Of a stretch of DNA of 64,000 nucleotides, positions 54,900-64,000 are shown piece by piece. The DNA lies in assembly GCF_000236685.1 (NCBI RefSeq), contig NC_016633.1, positions 2,294,001 through 2,358,000 of the forward strand. Direction: 5' to 3'. Position 1 is the first letter of the stretch, and the number at the start of each line of letters is the position of its first letter. The notes under the pieces were generated by a model, which saw only the letters and a list, made by a program, of their open reading frames with translations, did not search any database and was not told the DNA's origin. Made by a program: the position numbers and the translations under genes. Origin of the DNA: Sphaerochaeta pleomorpha str. Grapes. Lineage in GTDB: Bacteria; Spirochaetota; Spirochaetia; Sphaerochaetales; Sphaerochaetaceae.

Positions 54900-55265
54900 A
54901 TGGTACAGATGCAAAGTTATTTGAATGTAGCGGACAACAGTGGAGCCAAAAAGGTCCAGTGCATTAAGGTTCTCGGTGGAAGCCATCGTTATGTTGCCAG
55001 TGTTGGTGATATTATCGTGGTAGCTGTAAAGAACGCACTGCCTAATGGCGCCATTAAGAAAGGCGATGTCATGAAGGCCGTCATTGTTCGTACAAAGAAG
55101 GAATACCGCAGACCTGACGGTACCTATATCAGGTTCGATGATAACGCATGCGTTATTATTGATGCCAACAATAACCCGCGCGGTAAGCGTATCTTCGGAC
55201 CAGTAGCCCGAGAACTCAGAGATGGCTACATGAAGATCGTTTCGCTAGCGCCGGAAGTGTTGTAG
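54900..55265 (+). CDS. rplN: 50S ribosomal protein L14
   Basis: A 121-residue protein; [27 protein letters not shown] at its start and [25 protein letters not shown] at its end are nearly invariant family segments. It begins the spc group with rplX and rplE. Confidence 0.98.
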   Translation: MVQMQSYLNVADNSGAKKVQCIKVLGGSHRYVASVGDIIVVAVKNALPNGAIKKGDVMKAVIVRTKKEYRRPDGTYIRFDDNACVIIDANNNPRGKRIFGPVARELRDGYMKIVSLAPEVL

Positions 55266-55275
55266 GAGTGTGCAC

Positions 55276-55581
55276 ATGAAGCTTAAGAAGAACGACACCG
55301 TAAAGATTCTTGCTGGAAAAGACAAAGGTAAGACTGGCAGGATCGTAAAGGTAGACCTAGAGAAAGAAAGGGTCGTCGTCCAGGGTGCCAACATGGTCAA
55401 AAAGACCATGAAGAAGAAGAATCCGCAAGACAAAGGCGGCATCATGGAAATTGAGGCTCCGATCCATGTATCCAATGTTGCGTTTATGACCAGCAATGGC
55501 GACGCGACCAGGATCGGTTACAAGTTTGATGAGAGCGGAAAAAAAGTCCGTTTCGCTAAGAAAACCGGGGAAGTGATCTAA
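55276..55581 (+). CDS. rplX: 50S ribosomal protein L24
   Basis: A 101-residue assembly initiator with a KOW motif ([22 protein letters not shown]). I chose the ATG at 55276 over GTG at 55270 because of its better distance to TAGGAG. Its stop overlaps the rplE start by one base (TAATG). Confidence 0.97.
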   Translation: MKLKKNDTVKILAGKDKGKTGRIVKVDLEKERVVVQGANMVKKTMKKKNPQDKGGIMEIEAPIHVSNVAFMTSNGDATRIGYKFDESGKKVRFAKKTGEVI

Positions 55582-56132
55582 TGGAAAAGTTCATACCAAA
55601 CTTCAAGACTAAGTATCTTGAGACTGTAGCTCCGGCACTCTTTACTGAACGTGGCTACTCCTCAAAAATGCAGGTTCCTACCCTGGAAAAGATTGTCGTC
55701 AGTGTAGGTGTCGGTGAGGCTATCTCAAACAAGAAGCTTCTCGATGCTGCCGTCAAAGAACTTGAACAAATTACTGGCCAGCATGTGTTGAAGACCAAAG
55801 CCCGGAAGTCCATCGCAAACTTTAAAGTTCGTGAAGGGCAGGAAATCGGTGCAATGGTAACTCTGCGTGGCGATAACATGTGGTTCTTTCTGGAAAGATT
55901 GATTAGTATTGCTCTTCCCCGTGTCAAAGACTTCAAAGGTGTTAAAGCTAATGCGTTTGATGGCCATGGAAACTATTCTCTTGGTATTACCGAGCAGATT
56001 ATTTTCCCTGAAATTGACTTCGATAAGATTGAGCGTGTCAGCGGGCTGAACGTCGCCATTGTGACGACTGCGAAGACCGATGAGGAAGGCTATGCCCTGT
56101 TACAGAAGCTTGGCATGCCTTTCAGCAAATAA
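55581..56132 (+). CDS. rplE: 50S ribosomal protein L5
   Basis: A 183-residue binder of 5S rRNA in the central protuberance. [24 protein letters not shown] and the [21 protein letters not shown] block are typical. Translation is coupled to rplX by the overlap. Confidence 0.98.
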   Translation: MEKFIPNFKTKYLETVAPALFTERGYSSKMQVPTLEKIVVSVGVGEAISNKKLLDAAVKELEQITGQHVLKTKARKSIANFKVREGQEIGAMVTLRGDNMWFFLERLISIALPRVKDFKGVKANAFDGHGNYSLGITEQIIFPEIDFDKIERVSGLNVAIVTTAKTDEEGYALLQKLGMPFSK

Positions 56133-56144
56133 GGGTGGAGACAA

Positions 56145-56330
56145 ATGGCAAAAAAATCGTTGATCGTTAAGGCCAATCGGGAGCCCAAGTTCAGTACCAG
56201 AAAAGTCAACCGCTGCAGAATATGTGGCAGACCCCGTGGCTATATGCGCCAGTTCGACATGTGCAGGATCTGCTTCCGCAAGTTGGCAAGTGAAGGCCAG
56301 ATTCCTGGTGTTACCAAATCCAGTTGGTAG
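56145..56330 (+). CDS. rpsZ: 30S ribosomal protein S14, zinc-binding type
   Basis: A 61-residue short S14 with two CxxC pairs ([20 protein letters not shown]), the zinc-ribbon form, rather than the long Cys-free form used under zinc shortage. The location between rplE and rpsH is standard. Confidence 0.97.
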   Translation: MAKKSLIVKANREPKFSTRKVNRCRICGRPRGYMRQFDMCRICFRKLASEGQIPGVTKSSW

Positions 56331-56339
56331 GAGAGAAAA

Positions 56340-56738
56340 ATGGCTGTAAGTGATCCAGTTGCTGATATGCTGACCAAAATTAGAAATGCTAGTATGGCTA
56401 AGCATGAAAAAGTAGATATTTCCACTTCAAAGATGAAACTTCAGATTGTGAAGATTCTCAAAAATGAAGGGTACGTCAAGAACTTCAAGAAAGTAACAAA
56501 AGATGGGATTTCCTTTATCCGCGTTTTCTTGAAGTATGATGAGAAGCAGAGTCCAGTACTCCATGGGATTCAACGCGTTTCCACTCCAGGACGCCGCGTA
56601 TATACCGGCTACCGGGATATGCCTCGCGTTTATAATGGTCATGGTGTCGTGGTAGTCTCCACTTCTACTGGTGTAATTACCGGTAAGAAGGCTACAGAGA
56701 ATAAGGTCGGTGGCGAACTGATCTGCACGATTTGGTAA
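56340..56738 (+). CDS. rpsH: 30S ribosomal protein S8
   Basis: A 132-residue protein that binds the central 16S domain and, in E. coli, represses the spc operon at the rplE start. [23 protein letters not shown] and [17 protein letters not shown] are the family signatures. Confidence 0.98.
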   Translation: MAVSDPVADMLTKIRNASMAKHEKVDISTSKMKLQIVKILKNEGYVKNFKKVTKDGISFIRVFLKYDEKQSPVLHGIQRVSTPGRRVYTGYRDMPRVYNGHGVVVVSTSTGVITGKKATENKVGGELICTIW

Positions 56739-56749
56739 GGTGGTAAAGA

Positions 56750-57295
56750 ATGTCCAGAATTGGAAAATTGCCAATCGCAGTACCCTCTGGGGTTAAGGTT
56801 TCCGTTGCCGATGGTATTGTCAATGTTGAAGGCCCTAAGGGCAAACTTAATTGCGCATACCGTCCTGAAGTCATTATTGACATCAAGGGCGATGTAATTC
56901 AGGTTACAAACAGAGACGAATCCAAGGCAAGCAATAGTTTTCATGGGTTGTATCGCCAGTTGATCAGCAACATGGTTGTCGGGGTTTCCAAAGGTTATTC
57001 CCGCTCCCTTCTGATCAACGGTGTTGGCTATCGTGCCGAGCTCAAAGGGAACTTGCTGACCTTGAACCTTGGGTATTCCGTATTGGTCGAGTTTGTTCTT
57101 CCTAAGGGGATTACAGCTACTTGTGAGAACCCGAATAAGGTTACCATCAGTGGCATCGACAAGCAGCTTGTGGGCCAGACTTGTGCTGAAATCCGCTCCC
57201 TCCGCGGTCCTGAACCGTATAAGGGTAAGGGAATTAGGTACGAGGATGAGATCATCCGTCGTAAGGCCGGCAAGTCCGCTGCTGCAAAGAAATGA
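56750..57295 (+). CDS. rplF: 50S ribosomal protein L6
   Basis: A 181-residue protein at the GTPase centre, built of two similar domains. SRIGKLPIAVPSGVKV begins it and the C-terminal GPEPYKGKGIRYEDEIIRRKAGKS binds the sarcin-ricin loop. Confidence 0.98.
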   Translation: MSRIGKLPIAVPSGVKVSVADGIVNVEGPKGKLNCAYRPEVIIDIKGDVIQVTNRDESKASNSFHGLYRQLISNMVVGVSKGYSRSLLINGVGYRAELKGNLLTLNLGYSVLVEFVLPKGITATCENPNKVTISGIDKQLVGQTCAEIRSLRGPEPYKGKGIRYEDEIIRRKAGKSAAAKK

Positions 57296-57310
57296 TGGTA
57301 GGGAAAAGAG

Positions 57311-57670
57311 ATGAACAGAGTAATCGATAAGAGAAGAAAGCTTGCACGTCGTAAGCACCATATTCGAAAGAGTATCTCCGGTACTGCTAGCAGACCGAGA
57401 ATGACTGTTTTCCGCAGCAACTCCCACATGTATATTCAAGTCATCGATGATGTTGCAGGTGCAACCCTGGTTGCTGCAAGCAGCCTTGAAGCTGATTTGA
57501 AGGGCTTGAAGAATACTGTTGAAGATGCAGCAAAGCTTGGTGAAATCCTTGGAAAGAGAATGCTTGAGAAGAATATCGACACTTGTGTATTCGACCGTAA
57601 TGGCTATCTCTTCCACGGAATTGTCAAGAGCATCGCAGATGGCGCCCGCAAAGCCGGCGTTAGGTTCTAG
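57311..57670 (+). CDS. rplR: 50S ribosomal protein L18
   Basis: A 119-residue 5S rRNA binder with RKLARRKHHIRKSISGTASRPRMTVFRSNSHMYIQVIDD (in pieces) and the terminal GYLFHGIVKSIADGARKAGVRF. Confidence 0.98.
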   Translation: MNRVIDKRRKLARRKHHIRKSISGTASRPRMTVFRSNSHMYIQVIDDVAGATLVAASSLEADLKGLKNTVEDAAKLGEILGKRMLEKNIDTCVFDRNGYLFHGIVKSIADGARKAGVRF

Positions 57671-57679
57671 GGGGAAACT

Positions 57680-58192
57680 GTGGAAAGATCTAGAGAAAGG
57701 GATAAAGACAAAAACGATGGATACGTCGAAAAGCTGATCAAGCTGAATCGCGTTGCCAAGGTAGTCAAGGGTGGTCGGAGATTTTCCTTCTCAGCTTTGG
57801 TTGTTGTAGGCGATCAGAAAGGCAAGGTCGGATATGGTTTTGGTAAAGCCAATGATGTCACCGAAGCAATTCGGAAGGCTGTTGACCGTGCCAAGACAAA
57901 TATGATCGTAGTTCCTGTGAAGAAGACCTCCATTCCTCACGAAATCATTGGAAATTACAAGAGCGCAAGCGTCCTTCTTCGTCCTGCAGTACCAGGTACT
58001 GGCGTAATCGCCGGTGGTGCTGTCCGTGCGATTTGTGATGCCTGCGGTATCAATGACATCCTGAGCAAGTCCCTCGGTTCCAAGAATTCGATCAACACCG
58101 TTAAGGCCGCTTTTGATGCACTCGAGCATCTTTTTGATGCAAAGAGTATGGCAAAGAACAGGGGTAAATCCCTGAGCGAGATGTGGGGTTAA
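57680..58192 (+). CDS. rpsE: 30S ribosomal protein S5
   Basis: A 170-residue accuracy protein at the mRNA entry. The double-stranded-RNA-like N-terminal domain has [20 protein letters not shown] and [11 protein letters not shown]; the C-terminal half has [19 protein letters not shown]. The start codon is GTG behind a GGGGGAAA site. Confidence 0.97.
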   Translation: MERSRERDKDKNDGYVEKLIKLNRVAKVVKGGRRFSFSALVVVGDQKGKVGYGFGKANDVTEAIRKAVDRAKTNMIVVPVKKTSIPHEIIGNYKSASVLLRPAVPGTGVIAGGAVRAICDACGINDILSKSLGSKNSINTVKAAFDALEHLFDAKSMAKNRGKSLSEMWG

Positions 58193-58196
58193 TCCG

Positions 58197-58385
58197 ATGG
58201 CTGATGCAAAGAAGATCAAAATTACCTTGGTCCGTAGTGTTGCCGGGACCCTTCCTGCACAGCGTAAAACTGTGAAGGCGCTTGGGCTTGGCAAGATTGA
58301 TAGCTCGGTTGTTCATGAATACAATCCCTCAACGCTTGGGATGGTTCGTGTAGTAGCACACCTTGTGAAAGTCGAGGAGATGTAA
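58197..58385 (+). CDS. rpmD: 50S ribosomal protein L30
   Basis: A 62-residue protein: KIKITLVRSVAGTLPAQRKTVKALGLGKI is the family core. It sits 4 bases after rpsE and one base before rplO. Confidence 0.96.
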   Translation: MADAKKIKITLVRSVAGTLPAQRKTVKALGLGKIDSSVVHEYNPSTLGMVRVVAHLVKVEEM

Positions 58386-58386
58386 G

Positions 58387-58818
58387 ATGGGACAGATTCA
58401 TGCACCCTATGGTGCGAATACAAAAAAGACTATCGTAGGTCGCGGCGCTTCCTCAAAGGGCCGTACTTGCGGTAGGGGCCATGATGGACAGAATCAGCGT
58501 TCTGGTGGTGGTGTCCGTCTTGGCTTTGAAGGTGGACAGATGCCTTTGTATCGCCGTGTTGCGCGCAGAGGCTTTTCTAATGCAAAGTTCACGCAGGAAT
58601 ACCAGATTGTATCCCTCGATGTTCTTTCCGCCAACTTTGAAGACGGTGACGTGATTACCCTTGATGTCCTGAAGGACGCTGGGTTGGTGAAAGGGTTCAA
58701 TGTTCAGGTCAAAATCTTGAGCAATGGCGAACTTTCAAAGAAGGTAATCATTGATGGGCTAAAGGTTTCCGCAAGCGCAATCGAAAAGATTACTGCTGCG
58801 GGTGGCGAAATCAGATAA
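58387..58818 (+). CDS. rplO: 50S ribosomal protein L15
   Basis: A 143-residue assembly protein. The Gly/Arg-rich N-terminal arm (GRGASSKGRTCGRGHDGQ), GFEGGQMPLYRRVARRGF and a compact C-terminal domain are all present. secY follows after 14 bases. Confidence 0.97.
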   Translation: MGQIHAPYGANTKKTIVGRGASSKGRTCGRGHDGQNQRSGGGVRLGFEGGQMPLYRRVARRGFSNAKFTQEYQIVSLDVLSANFEDGDVITLDVLKDAGLVKGFNVQVKILSNGELSKKVIIDGLKVSASAIEKITAAGGEIR

Positions 58819-58832
58819 CAAAGAAGGGCTTT

Positions 58833-60149
58833 ATGGCAAACTCCTTAGTTGAGATGTATAGAATGAAGGATCTTCGCAAGAAGATTTTCATAACCCTAGG
58901 CCTGCTGATTGTCAGCAGGTTGGGGGCAGTGATTCCTATTCCCGGTGTCGATCCCGAAGTTCTAAAACTGTATTTTCTTTCACAGAGCACTAGTTCCAAT
59001 GTAGGTCTTACCGAATATTTGAATTTTTTCTCTGGTGGTGCATTTGCGAACTTCTCTCTCTTCATGCTTGGCGTAATGCCATACATCAGTACCCAGATTA
59101 TTCTCCAGTTGCTGATGCTTGTTGTACCTACATTGAAGAAACTGGCAGAAGATCCGTCTGGACAGAAGAAGATTCAGCAGTACACCAGATATGGTACGAT
59201 TGTCGTTTGTCTGATTCAGTCTTATGTGGTCACAATTTATGCCAAGTCAATTCCTGGCGTACTGACCATGGGGATCGTACCCTTTACGTTAATTGCAATG
59301 CTCACCGTTACAGCCGGTGCCATGCTCCTTGTATGGCTCGGTAACAAGATCACACAGTTTGGTATCGGTAACGGTATCAGCCTTCTGATTTTCGCCGGTA
59401 TTGTTGCAAGAATTCCTGCAGCGATGGTGACTTTGTTCAAGAGTGTCTCCGCGGGCACTTTGAATCCCATTGTCGTTGTAGTAGTCTTTATTATGTTCAT
59501 TGTGGTCGTCGCTCTCGTCGTGTATGAGGAGCAAGGTGTTCGCAAGATTCCCGTAAACTACGCAAAACGCGTTGTAGGCCGAAAAATGTATGGTGCCCAG
59601 AGTACTTACATTCCAATAAAGCTGAACCCGTCAAACGTAATTCCGGTAATCTTTGCATCCGCATTGCTTTCCTTCCCATTACAGATTGCGACTACTTTGG
59701 GACCAGAGGTGAAGTGGCTTGCCACATTCTCCAATTGGCTTAGTCCTCAGGGTGCCCCCTATCTGATCATCTACGCCCTGTTGATTATAGCGTTTGCTTT
59801 TTTCTATACACAGGTGACTATGAATCCGGTCGAGATGGCCAAGCAGATTCGTGAGAACGGTGGATCCGTACCAGGCGTACGTTCCGAAAAACTGGAAGAG
59901 TACCTTTCAAAGGTCCTTAACCGTGTTGTTCTCCCTGGATCAATATTTTTGGCTTTCATTGCCTTGATTCCCACACTGGTACAGAAATTATTTAGCTTTC
60001 CTTCTTCTGTTGCTATGTTGTTCGGTGGAACGTCGTTGATTATTCTCGTCGGCGTAGACCTTGATACCATGAGGCAGATTGAAGGGGTTATGAAAATGCA
60101 CCACTACGATGGGTTCAATGTGGGTAGCAAAAAGTCGAAACACATTTAG
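58833..60149 (+). CDS. secY: Preprotein translocase channel subunit SecY
   Basis: A 438-residue membrane protein with ten predicted helices; it forms the channel for secreted proteins and pairs with SecE (36134). Landmarks: the RLGAVIPIPGVD segment after helix 1, SGGAFANFSLFMLGVMPYISTQII (plug and helix 2, in parts), the GNGISLLIFAGI helix 4 region, and the cytosolic loops rich in basic residues that bind SecA and the ribosome. adk, map and infA, which often follow secY, are absent here. Confidence 0.98.
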   Translation: MANSLVEMYRMKDLRKKIFITLGLLIVSRLGAVIPIPGVDPEVLKLYFLSQSTSSNVGLTEYLNFFSGGAFANFSLFMLGVMPYISTQIILQLLMLVVPTLKKLAEDPSGQKKIQQYTRYGTIVVCLIQSYVVTIYAKSIPGVLTMGIVPFTLIAMLTVTAGAMLLVWLGNKITQFGIGNGISLLIFAGIVARIPAAMVTLFKSVSAGTLNPIVVVVVFIMFIVVVALVVYEEQGVRKIPVNYAKRVVGRKMYGAQSTYIPIKLNPSNVIPVIFASALLSFPLQIATTLGPEVKWLATFSNWLSPQGAPYLIIYALLIIAFAFFYTQVTMNPVEMAKQIRENGGSVPGVRSEKLEEYLSKVLNRVVLPGSIFLAFIALIPTLVQKLFSFPSSVAMLFGGTSLIILVGVDLDTMRQIEGVMKMHHYDGFNVGSKKSKHI

Positions 60150-60166
60150 GCTTTAGGAGCTAGAAC

Positions 60167-60280
60167 ATGAAAGTAAGAGCAAGTGTCAAACCGATTTGTG
60201 ACAAGTGCAAAGTAGTCAGACGGGCTGGGGTTGTCCGAATCATCTGTGAGAATCCCAAGCACAAGCAGAGACAGAGATAA
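60167..60280 (+). CDS. rpmJ: 50S ribosomal protein L36, zinc-binding type
   Basis: A 37-residue protein ([19 protein letters not shown] at the start) with Cys11, Cys14, Cys27 and His32 as a zinc site. It is the last-assembled small L36, with a TTAGGAG site before the ATG. Confidence 0.97.
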   Translation: MKVRASVKPICDKCKVVRRAGVVRIICENPKHKQRQR

Positions 60281-60333
60281 CAGGGTTCGGCGGAAGCCTT
60301 CCTACTCTATAAGAGAAATTCAGGAGGCCATGA

Positions 60334-60699
60334 ATGGCGAGAATTGCAGGTGTAGATTTGCCGAACAAGGCAGTAAAGATAGCCTTAACGTATATTTACG
60401 GAATCGGCAGGGTTTCGGCCGTTGATATTTGTGAAAAGACAAAGATCAATCCCGATACAAGTATCAACACCCTTTCCAACGACGACCTAGCGTCACTTCG
60501 TAAAGTCATCGAGGAAGAGTACAAAGTCGAGGGACGTCTTCGCACAGAAGTCGCCCTGAATATTAAGCGCCTTATGGACATTGGTTGCTACCGCGGCCTT
60601 CGTCATCGTAAGGGTCTTCCAGTACGCGGTCAGAGGACTAAAACCAATGCCCGTACTCGCAAGGGTAAGAAGAAGACCGTTGCGTCTAAGAAGAAATAA
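60334..60699 (+). CDS. rpsM: 30S ribosomal protein S13
   Basis: A 121-residue head protein that contacts P-site tRNA with its basic tail ([20 protein letters not shown]). [24 protein letters not shown] is the family start. It opens the alpha group. Confidence 0.98.
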   Translation: MARIAGVDLPNKAVKIALTYIYGIGRVSAVDICEKTKINPDTSINTLSNDDLASLRKVIEEEYKVEGRLRTEVALNIKRLMDIGCYRGLRHRKGLPVRGQRTKTNARTRKGKKKTVASKKK

Positions 60700-60713
60700 G
60701 GAGCAGGTAATAA

Positions 60714-61091
60714 ATGGCTAATACAAAGCGCAAAGTGAAGAAGACGGTATATGAAGGGAATGTCTATATTCAGGCTACCTTCAACAATACCATTGTCACC
60801 GTTACCGATCTTAACGGTAATGCTGTTTCCTGGGCCAGCGCAGGCGGACTCGGGTTTCGTGGTGCCAAAAAGTCCACTCCTTATGCAGCACAGACCACCG
60901 CAGAGAAAGCAGTTAAAGCAGCTATGGACTCTGGCCTTCAGGAAGTAAATGTTTTCGTGAAGGGTCCTGGTGTTGGACGTGAGAGTGCAATTCGTACCTT
61001 GGGCGTGCTTGGGTTGAAAGTCCGGTCTATCCGCGACGTTACCCCCATCCCGCACAATGGATGCAGACCTCGTAAGAGCAGACGAGTCTGA
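60714..61091 (+). CDS. rpsK: 30S ribosomal protein S11
   Basis: A 125-residue platform protein; [35 protein letters not shown] and the C-terminal [18 protein letters not shown] are nearly invariant. Confidence 0.98.
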   Translation: MANTKRKVKKTVYEGNVYIQATFNNTIVTVTDLNGNAVSWASAGGLGFRGAKKSTPYAAQTTAEKAVKAAMDSGLQEVNVFVKGPGVGRESAIRTLGVLGLKVRSIRDVTPIPHNGCRPRKSRRV

Positions 61092-61108
61092 TTAGGAGCT
61101 AGAAATTT

Positions 61109-61750
61109 ATGGCAAGATATACAGGACCGAAATGCAGATACTGCAGAGCCGAGAGGACCAAATTGTTCCTTAAGGGTGAAAGATGCCATTCCGGCAAATG
61201 TCCGATGAATGATCTCAAATCAGCCGGCCTCCCTGGAAAAGACCCTAGGGCACGTTCCAAGAAGCCGACCGACTACGGTCTTCAGCTTCGTGAGAAGCAG
61301 AAGCTGAAAAGAACCTATTGCATGCTTGAGAAGCAGTTCAAACTGACTTTCGATGAAGCAGCAAGGGTTCCCGGAAAGACTGGTGAAAATTTGATCATGT
61401 TGCTTGAATGCAGACTTGACAACGTTGTCTATCGTTTGCACTTTGCAAGCAGCAGGAGTGAATCCGCTCAGTTGATTAACCATGGACATATCCAGGTTAA
61501 CGGCAAGCGCGTTACCATTCCTTCCTACCGCCTCAAGCCCGGTGACGTTGTCTCCGTTGGCCCACGTGGACAGAAAATGATTTCAATTAAAGAAAACTTG
61601 AAGGAATACTCCAAGTCTGGTGTTTGCCAGTGGCTGACATTGGATGCAGATGCAATGAAGGGTACCTTTGTTGCTGTTCCTAGAAGAAGTGAAGTCACCG
61701 AGCTCGAAAAGATTAACGAGCAGTTGATCGTCGAGTTGTATTCCAGATAA
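61109..61750 (+). CDS. rpsD: 30S ribosomal protein S4, zinc-binding type
   Basis: A 213-residue primary assembly protein with an N-terminal zinc knuckle (Cys9, Cys12, Cys26, Cys31) and an S4 RNA-binding domain (LECRLDNVVYRLHFASSRSESAQLINHGHIQVNGKRV in pieces). A few residues longer than the usual 200-208. In other bacteria it represses the alpha operon at the rpsM start. Confidence 0.98.
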   Translation: MARYTGPKCRYCRAERTKLFLKGERCHSGKCPMNDLKSAGLPGKDPRARSKKPTDYGLQLREKQKLKRTYCMLEKQFKLTFDEAARVPGKTGENLIMLLECRLDNVVYRLHFASSRSESAQLINHGHIQVNGKRVTIPSYRLKPGDVVSVGPRGQKMISIKENLKEYSKSGVCQWLTLDADAMKGTFVAVPRRSEVTELEKINEQLIVELYSR

Positions 61751-61759
61751 GGAGTAACC

Positions 61760-62812
61760 ATGGCACGCAAAAACCTTCTGAAGGGCTTCAAGAAGCCCAA
61801 GGGGATAACCTTCGAACACAGCGCTATTGAATCTAATTTTGGAAAATTTATTGCCTATCCGTTTGAGAGAGGCTTTGGAACCACAATTGGCAACACGCTT
61901 AGGAGGGTTCTTCTCTCATCTATCCAGGGGTATGCCGTCACTGCCGTGAAGTTCACTAGCTTCAATGAAGATGGTGTACCGCACTTGATTTCAAGTGAAT
62001 TCGAGCAGCTACCCGGTGTCCGTGAGGACATTGCGGATATTATTGCTGCTCTGAAGAAACTTCAGATCAGGATGCCCGAGGACTCAGAAGGAACAAATCT
62101 CCTGATAGAGTGTAAGGGTCCCGGCGTAATTACCGGTGCAAACTTCGAGCGTGACCAGGTTGAAATCACCAACAAGGATTTGGTCCTCTTTACAATGATG
62201 GATGATGCCAACATTGAGATGGAAGTCCAGATTGACCTTGGTAGGGGCTATGTCCCGTCTGAAATCAACGAGAAATATGTGGAAGAGATTGGTACTATTC
62301 CTATCGACGCCACTTTTTCACCGGTTACCCGCGTAAAGTATTCGATTGAACCTACCCGTGTTGGCTATCGTAGTGATTACGACAAGTTGACATTGGAGAT
62401 TTACACCGATGGTACGATTGCTCCGCAGAATGCCTTGGCCGAAGCAGCGAAGATCGCGAAGGAATACTTCCAGATTTTCATTAACTTTGACGAGACATTA
62501 ATTAGTAACAATGACGAGGTTGACGAAGAGGAAGAACGGGTTCGTAAGATTCTCGGTACTTCCGTTGAGGAACTTGAATTGACTGTAAGGTCTAGCAATT
62601 GTCTCAAGAACGCCAACATCAGAACGATTGGTGACTTGACCAAGAAGACTGAGGAAGAGATTGCAAAGACGAGGAACTTCGGTAAGAAGAGCCTCTCTGA
62701 GATTAAAGACAAACTCAAAGAATGGAATCTCAGCCTCGGGATGACGGACTACAGTGTTTTGAAAACTGCAGTTAAAGTACCAGGGAACAAGGAAGAAGAG
62801 AATGAAGCATAG
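61760..62812 (+). CDS. rpoA: RNA polymerase alpha subunit
   Basis: A 350-residue subunit. The N-terminal domain ([21 protein letters not shown]) dimerises and holds beta and beta'; a linker rich in Glu and Asp (about 245-258) joins it to the C-terminal domain ([23 protein letters not shown]), which touches upstream DNA and activators. Complete and of typical length. The rplQ start lies inside its last codons (11-base overlap). Confidence 0.98.
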   Translation: MARKNLLKGFKKPKGITFEHSAIESNFGKFIAYPFERGFGTTIGNTLRRVLLSSIQGYAVTAVKFTSFNEDGVPHLISSEFEQLPGVREDIADIIAALKKLQIRMPEDSEGTNLLIECKGPGVITGANFERDQVEITNKDLVLFTMMDDANIEMEVQIDLGRGYVPSEINEKYVEEIGTIPIDATFSPVTRVKYSIEPTRVGYRSDYDKLTLEIYTDGTIAPQNALAEAAKIAKEYFQIFINFDETLISNNDEVDEEEERVRKILGTSVEELELTVRSSNCLKNANIRTIGDLTKKTEEEIAKTRNFGKKSLSEIKDKLKEWNLSLGMTDYSVLKTAVKVPGNKEEENEA

Positions 62813-63305
62813 GATTGGATTCAATGCGCTAAGTAGGAATTCCGCCCAGCGGACAGCTTTAAAGCGCAACATGGTGACCTCCCTGTTCAGATACGAGAGG
62901 ATTGAGACCACCAAGGCAAAGGCTCTTGAAGTTCGTAGAATGGCTGAAAAAATGATCACCCGTGCCAAGGTTGATAACGTACATAATCGTCGTACTGTTG
63001 GCAAGGATCTTTTTGATGAAGGCATTCTGGCGAAGCTTTTCACAGAGATCGCTCCTTTGTTTGTTGAGCGGAAGGGCGGTTATACCCGCATCCTGAAGAC
63101 CGGCAATCGTCTCGGTGACGCAGCTGAGATGGTCATCCTTGAACTGGTTGAGAAAACCGTCAAGGTTGATAAGAATGCTGAAAAAAAGGCAGAGAAGAAA
63201 GCTGATAAGAAAGTAGCTGATACCTCCGCTGCAAAACCTGCAAAAGCCAAGGCTGAAAAAGCCAAAGCCAAAGCAGAAGAGAAGAGTGCAGAAGAGGTCA
63301 AATAA
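62802..63305 (+). CDS. rplQ: 50S ribosomal protein L17 with Lys/Ala-rich C-terminal extension
   Basis: Residues 1-120 form a complete L17 ([64 protein letters not shown]). The remaining 45 or so residues are a low-complexity tail of Lys, Ala and Glu repeats ([25 protein letters not shown]) absent from the standard protein of 116-130 residues. Such basic tails may touch rRNA on the ribosome surface. The gene overlaps rpoA by 11 bases and ends the cluster. Confidence 0.97.
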   Translation: MKHRIGFNALSRNSAQRTALKRNMVTSLFRYERIETTKAKALEVRRMAEKMITRAKVDNVHNRRTVGKDLFDEGILAKLFTEIAPLFVERKGGYTRILKTGNRLGDAAEMVILELVEKTVKVDKNAEKKAEKKADKKVADTSAAKPAKAKAEKAKAKAEEKSAEEVK

Positions 63306-63351
63306 GCCCCTTTATAGCATCTTCGAAGACTGACTGACCCGTAAGGGTGAA

Positions 63352-63381
63352 GCCGCTGTTGTTCTAACGGCGGTTTTTTTT
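63352..63381 (+). terminator. Terminator after rplQ
   Basis: GCCGCTGTT pairs with AACGGCGGT (9 bp with two G-T pairs, loop GTTCT), followed by a run of eight T. It ends the tuf-to-rplQ transcript. Confidence 0.9.
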
Positions 63382-63477
63382 ATTTCAAGAGGCTGTTGGA
63401 CTGGATTTCAGAGAAAATAGTTTGACAGATTGTTTATAAAACAATACCCACAGCCAAACTTTGAGTATAAGTTAGCC

Positions 63478-63506
63478 TTGACAAGTAACTATCCGGTTCG
63501 TATGAT
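63478..63506 (+). promoter_or_regulatory. Promoter of rny
   Basis: TTGACA (63478-63483), 17-base spacer, TATGAT (63501-63506), 26 bases before the ATG with AGGGGG as ribosome binding site. Confidence 0.75.
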
Positions 63507-63532
63507 TGAAACATTACAATAGGGGGTAGTAT

Positions 63533-64000
63533 ATGAATGTTATACTAATTATCCTCCTTAGTTGTTTATTTGGTATCGTCTTAGGTTGGTTATGCCGTTG
63601 GCTGTATGCGAAATTTAAGCTTACCTCGGTCGAACAGAGAGCTGTCAGACTGAACAAGGAAGCAATAAAGGAAGCGGAAGCAAAGAGCAAGGAGCTTTTG
63701 CTTGAGACTCGGGATCAGTTGTTGAAAGAGCAACAACAGCAAGAACGAGAGGCTAGGGAAAGACGGATTGAATTGCAGCGTTCCGAGAGGAGACTTCTTC
63801 AGAAAGAAGAGAATCTGGAACATAAGCAAACTGAATTAGATGTTATCAGAAAGCAACTAGGAGATAGAGACGCAAGTCTTTTAAAGAAGGAACAGGAAAT
63901 TTCCTCTAAAGAGGGAAGCCTGATAACTGAATTGGAACGTATCGCAGGCATGACTTCGGAAGAGGCCAAGACCAATATCATTGAGGCTATGCAAAATGAT
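63533..64000 (+). CDS. rny: Ribonuclease Y, N-terminal part (cut by window end)
   Basis: The visible 156 residues are the anchor and coiled-coil part of RNase Y: one N-terminal membrane helix (about residues 2-22), then a long charged coiled coil (about 35-145, rich in Glu, Gln, Arg and Lys) and the family segment ERIAGMTSEEAKTNII at the end. The KH and HD nuclease domains lie beyond the window. RNase Y starts mRNA decay at the membrane. It has its own promoter and follows the alpha operon terminator. Confidence 0.9.
   Translation, partial: MNVILIILLSCLFGIVLGWLCRWLYAKFKLTSVEQRAVRLNKEAIKEAEAKSKELLLETRDQLLKEQQQQEREARERRIELQRSERRLLQKEENLEHKQTELDVIRKQLGDRDASLLKKEQEISSKEGSLITELERIAGMTSEEAKTNIIEAMQND

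Noticed and set aside
60231-60425. 64-codon ORF overlapping rpmJ and rpsM
   Set aside because: It is out of frame with two clear ribosomal protein genes and has no features of its own.

Overview
The window comes from an anaerobic, fermentative bacterium, most likely a spirochaete of the Sphaerochaeta/Treponema type. The evidence is indirect but consistent. RpoB has Asn at the position of E. coli Ser531, the natural rifampicin-resistance residue of spirochaetes. There are two rRNA operons, one with tRNA-Ile and the other with tRNA-Ala in the 16S-23S spacer. tuf heads the S10 cluster and fusA is absent from the str genes. The genus cannot be fixed without a 16S database search.

Layout. 1-4041: tail of a locus of [FeFe]-hydrogenase and signalling genes (PAS-ended sensory hydrogenase fragment, SpoIIE-type phosphatase, thioredoxin-like [2Fe-2S] ferredoxin, [FeFe]-hydrogenase) ending in a free-methionine-sulfoxide reductase. 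4042-9208: a T-box riboswitch and thrS (without TGS domain), an M32 carboxypeptidase, pgsA and a HAD phosphatase. 9234-21258: two tandem rRNA operons, 16S-tRNA-Ile-23S-5S and 16S-tRNA-Ala-23S-5S-5S, separated by about 1.2 kb with no intact gene.

21342-35554: accessory metabolic and stress genes. These are a MetNIQ methionine importer, argF, hsp20 behind a sigma-54-type promoter, an M20 peptidase divergent from a TetR regulator, clpB, a MobA-like nucleotidyltransferase, a DUF554 membrane protein, an XRE-type regulator and glycogen phosphorylase.

35592-63381: a nearly uninterrupted gene-expression cluster, all on the + strand: tRNA-Thr, rpmG, tRNA-Trp, secE, nusG, rplKAJL, rpoBC, rpsL-rpsG, tuf, the complete S10, spc and alpha operons (rpsJ to rplQ, including secY), then a terminator. 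A new promoter drives rny (RNase Y), cut by the window end.

How the parts connect. The T-box of thrS reads tRNA-Thr; the tRNA-Thr(GGU) gene at 35677 has the anticodon and discriminator base that the T-box appears to expect. The large cluster has internal promoters, terminators and leader hairpins (before rplK, between rplJ/rplL and rplL/rpoB, after rpsG, before tuf) that divide it into separately tunable blocks. No CRISPR array, prophage or intact insertion sequence was seen. I found no clearly new multi-gene system. The most unusual signals are the T-box in a probable spirochaete, the sigma-54-type promoter of hsp20, the hydrogenase signalling locus with altered H-cluster motifs, and a 23S helix that differs between the two rRNA operons by compensatory changes.
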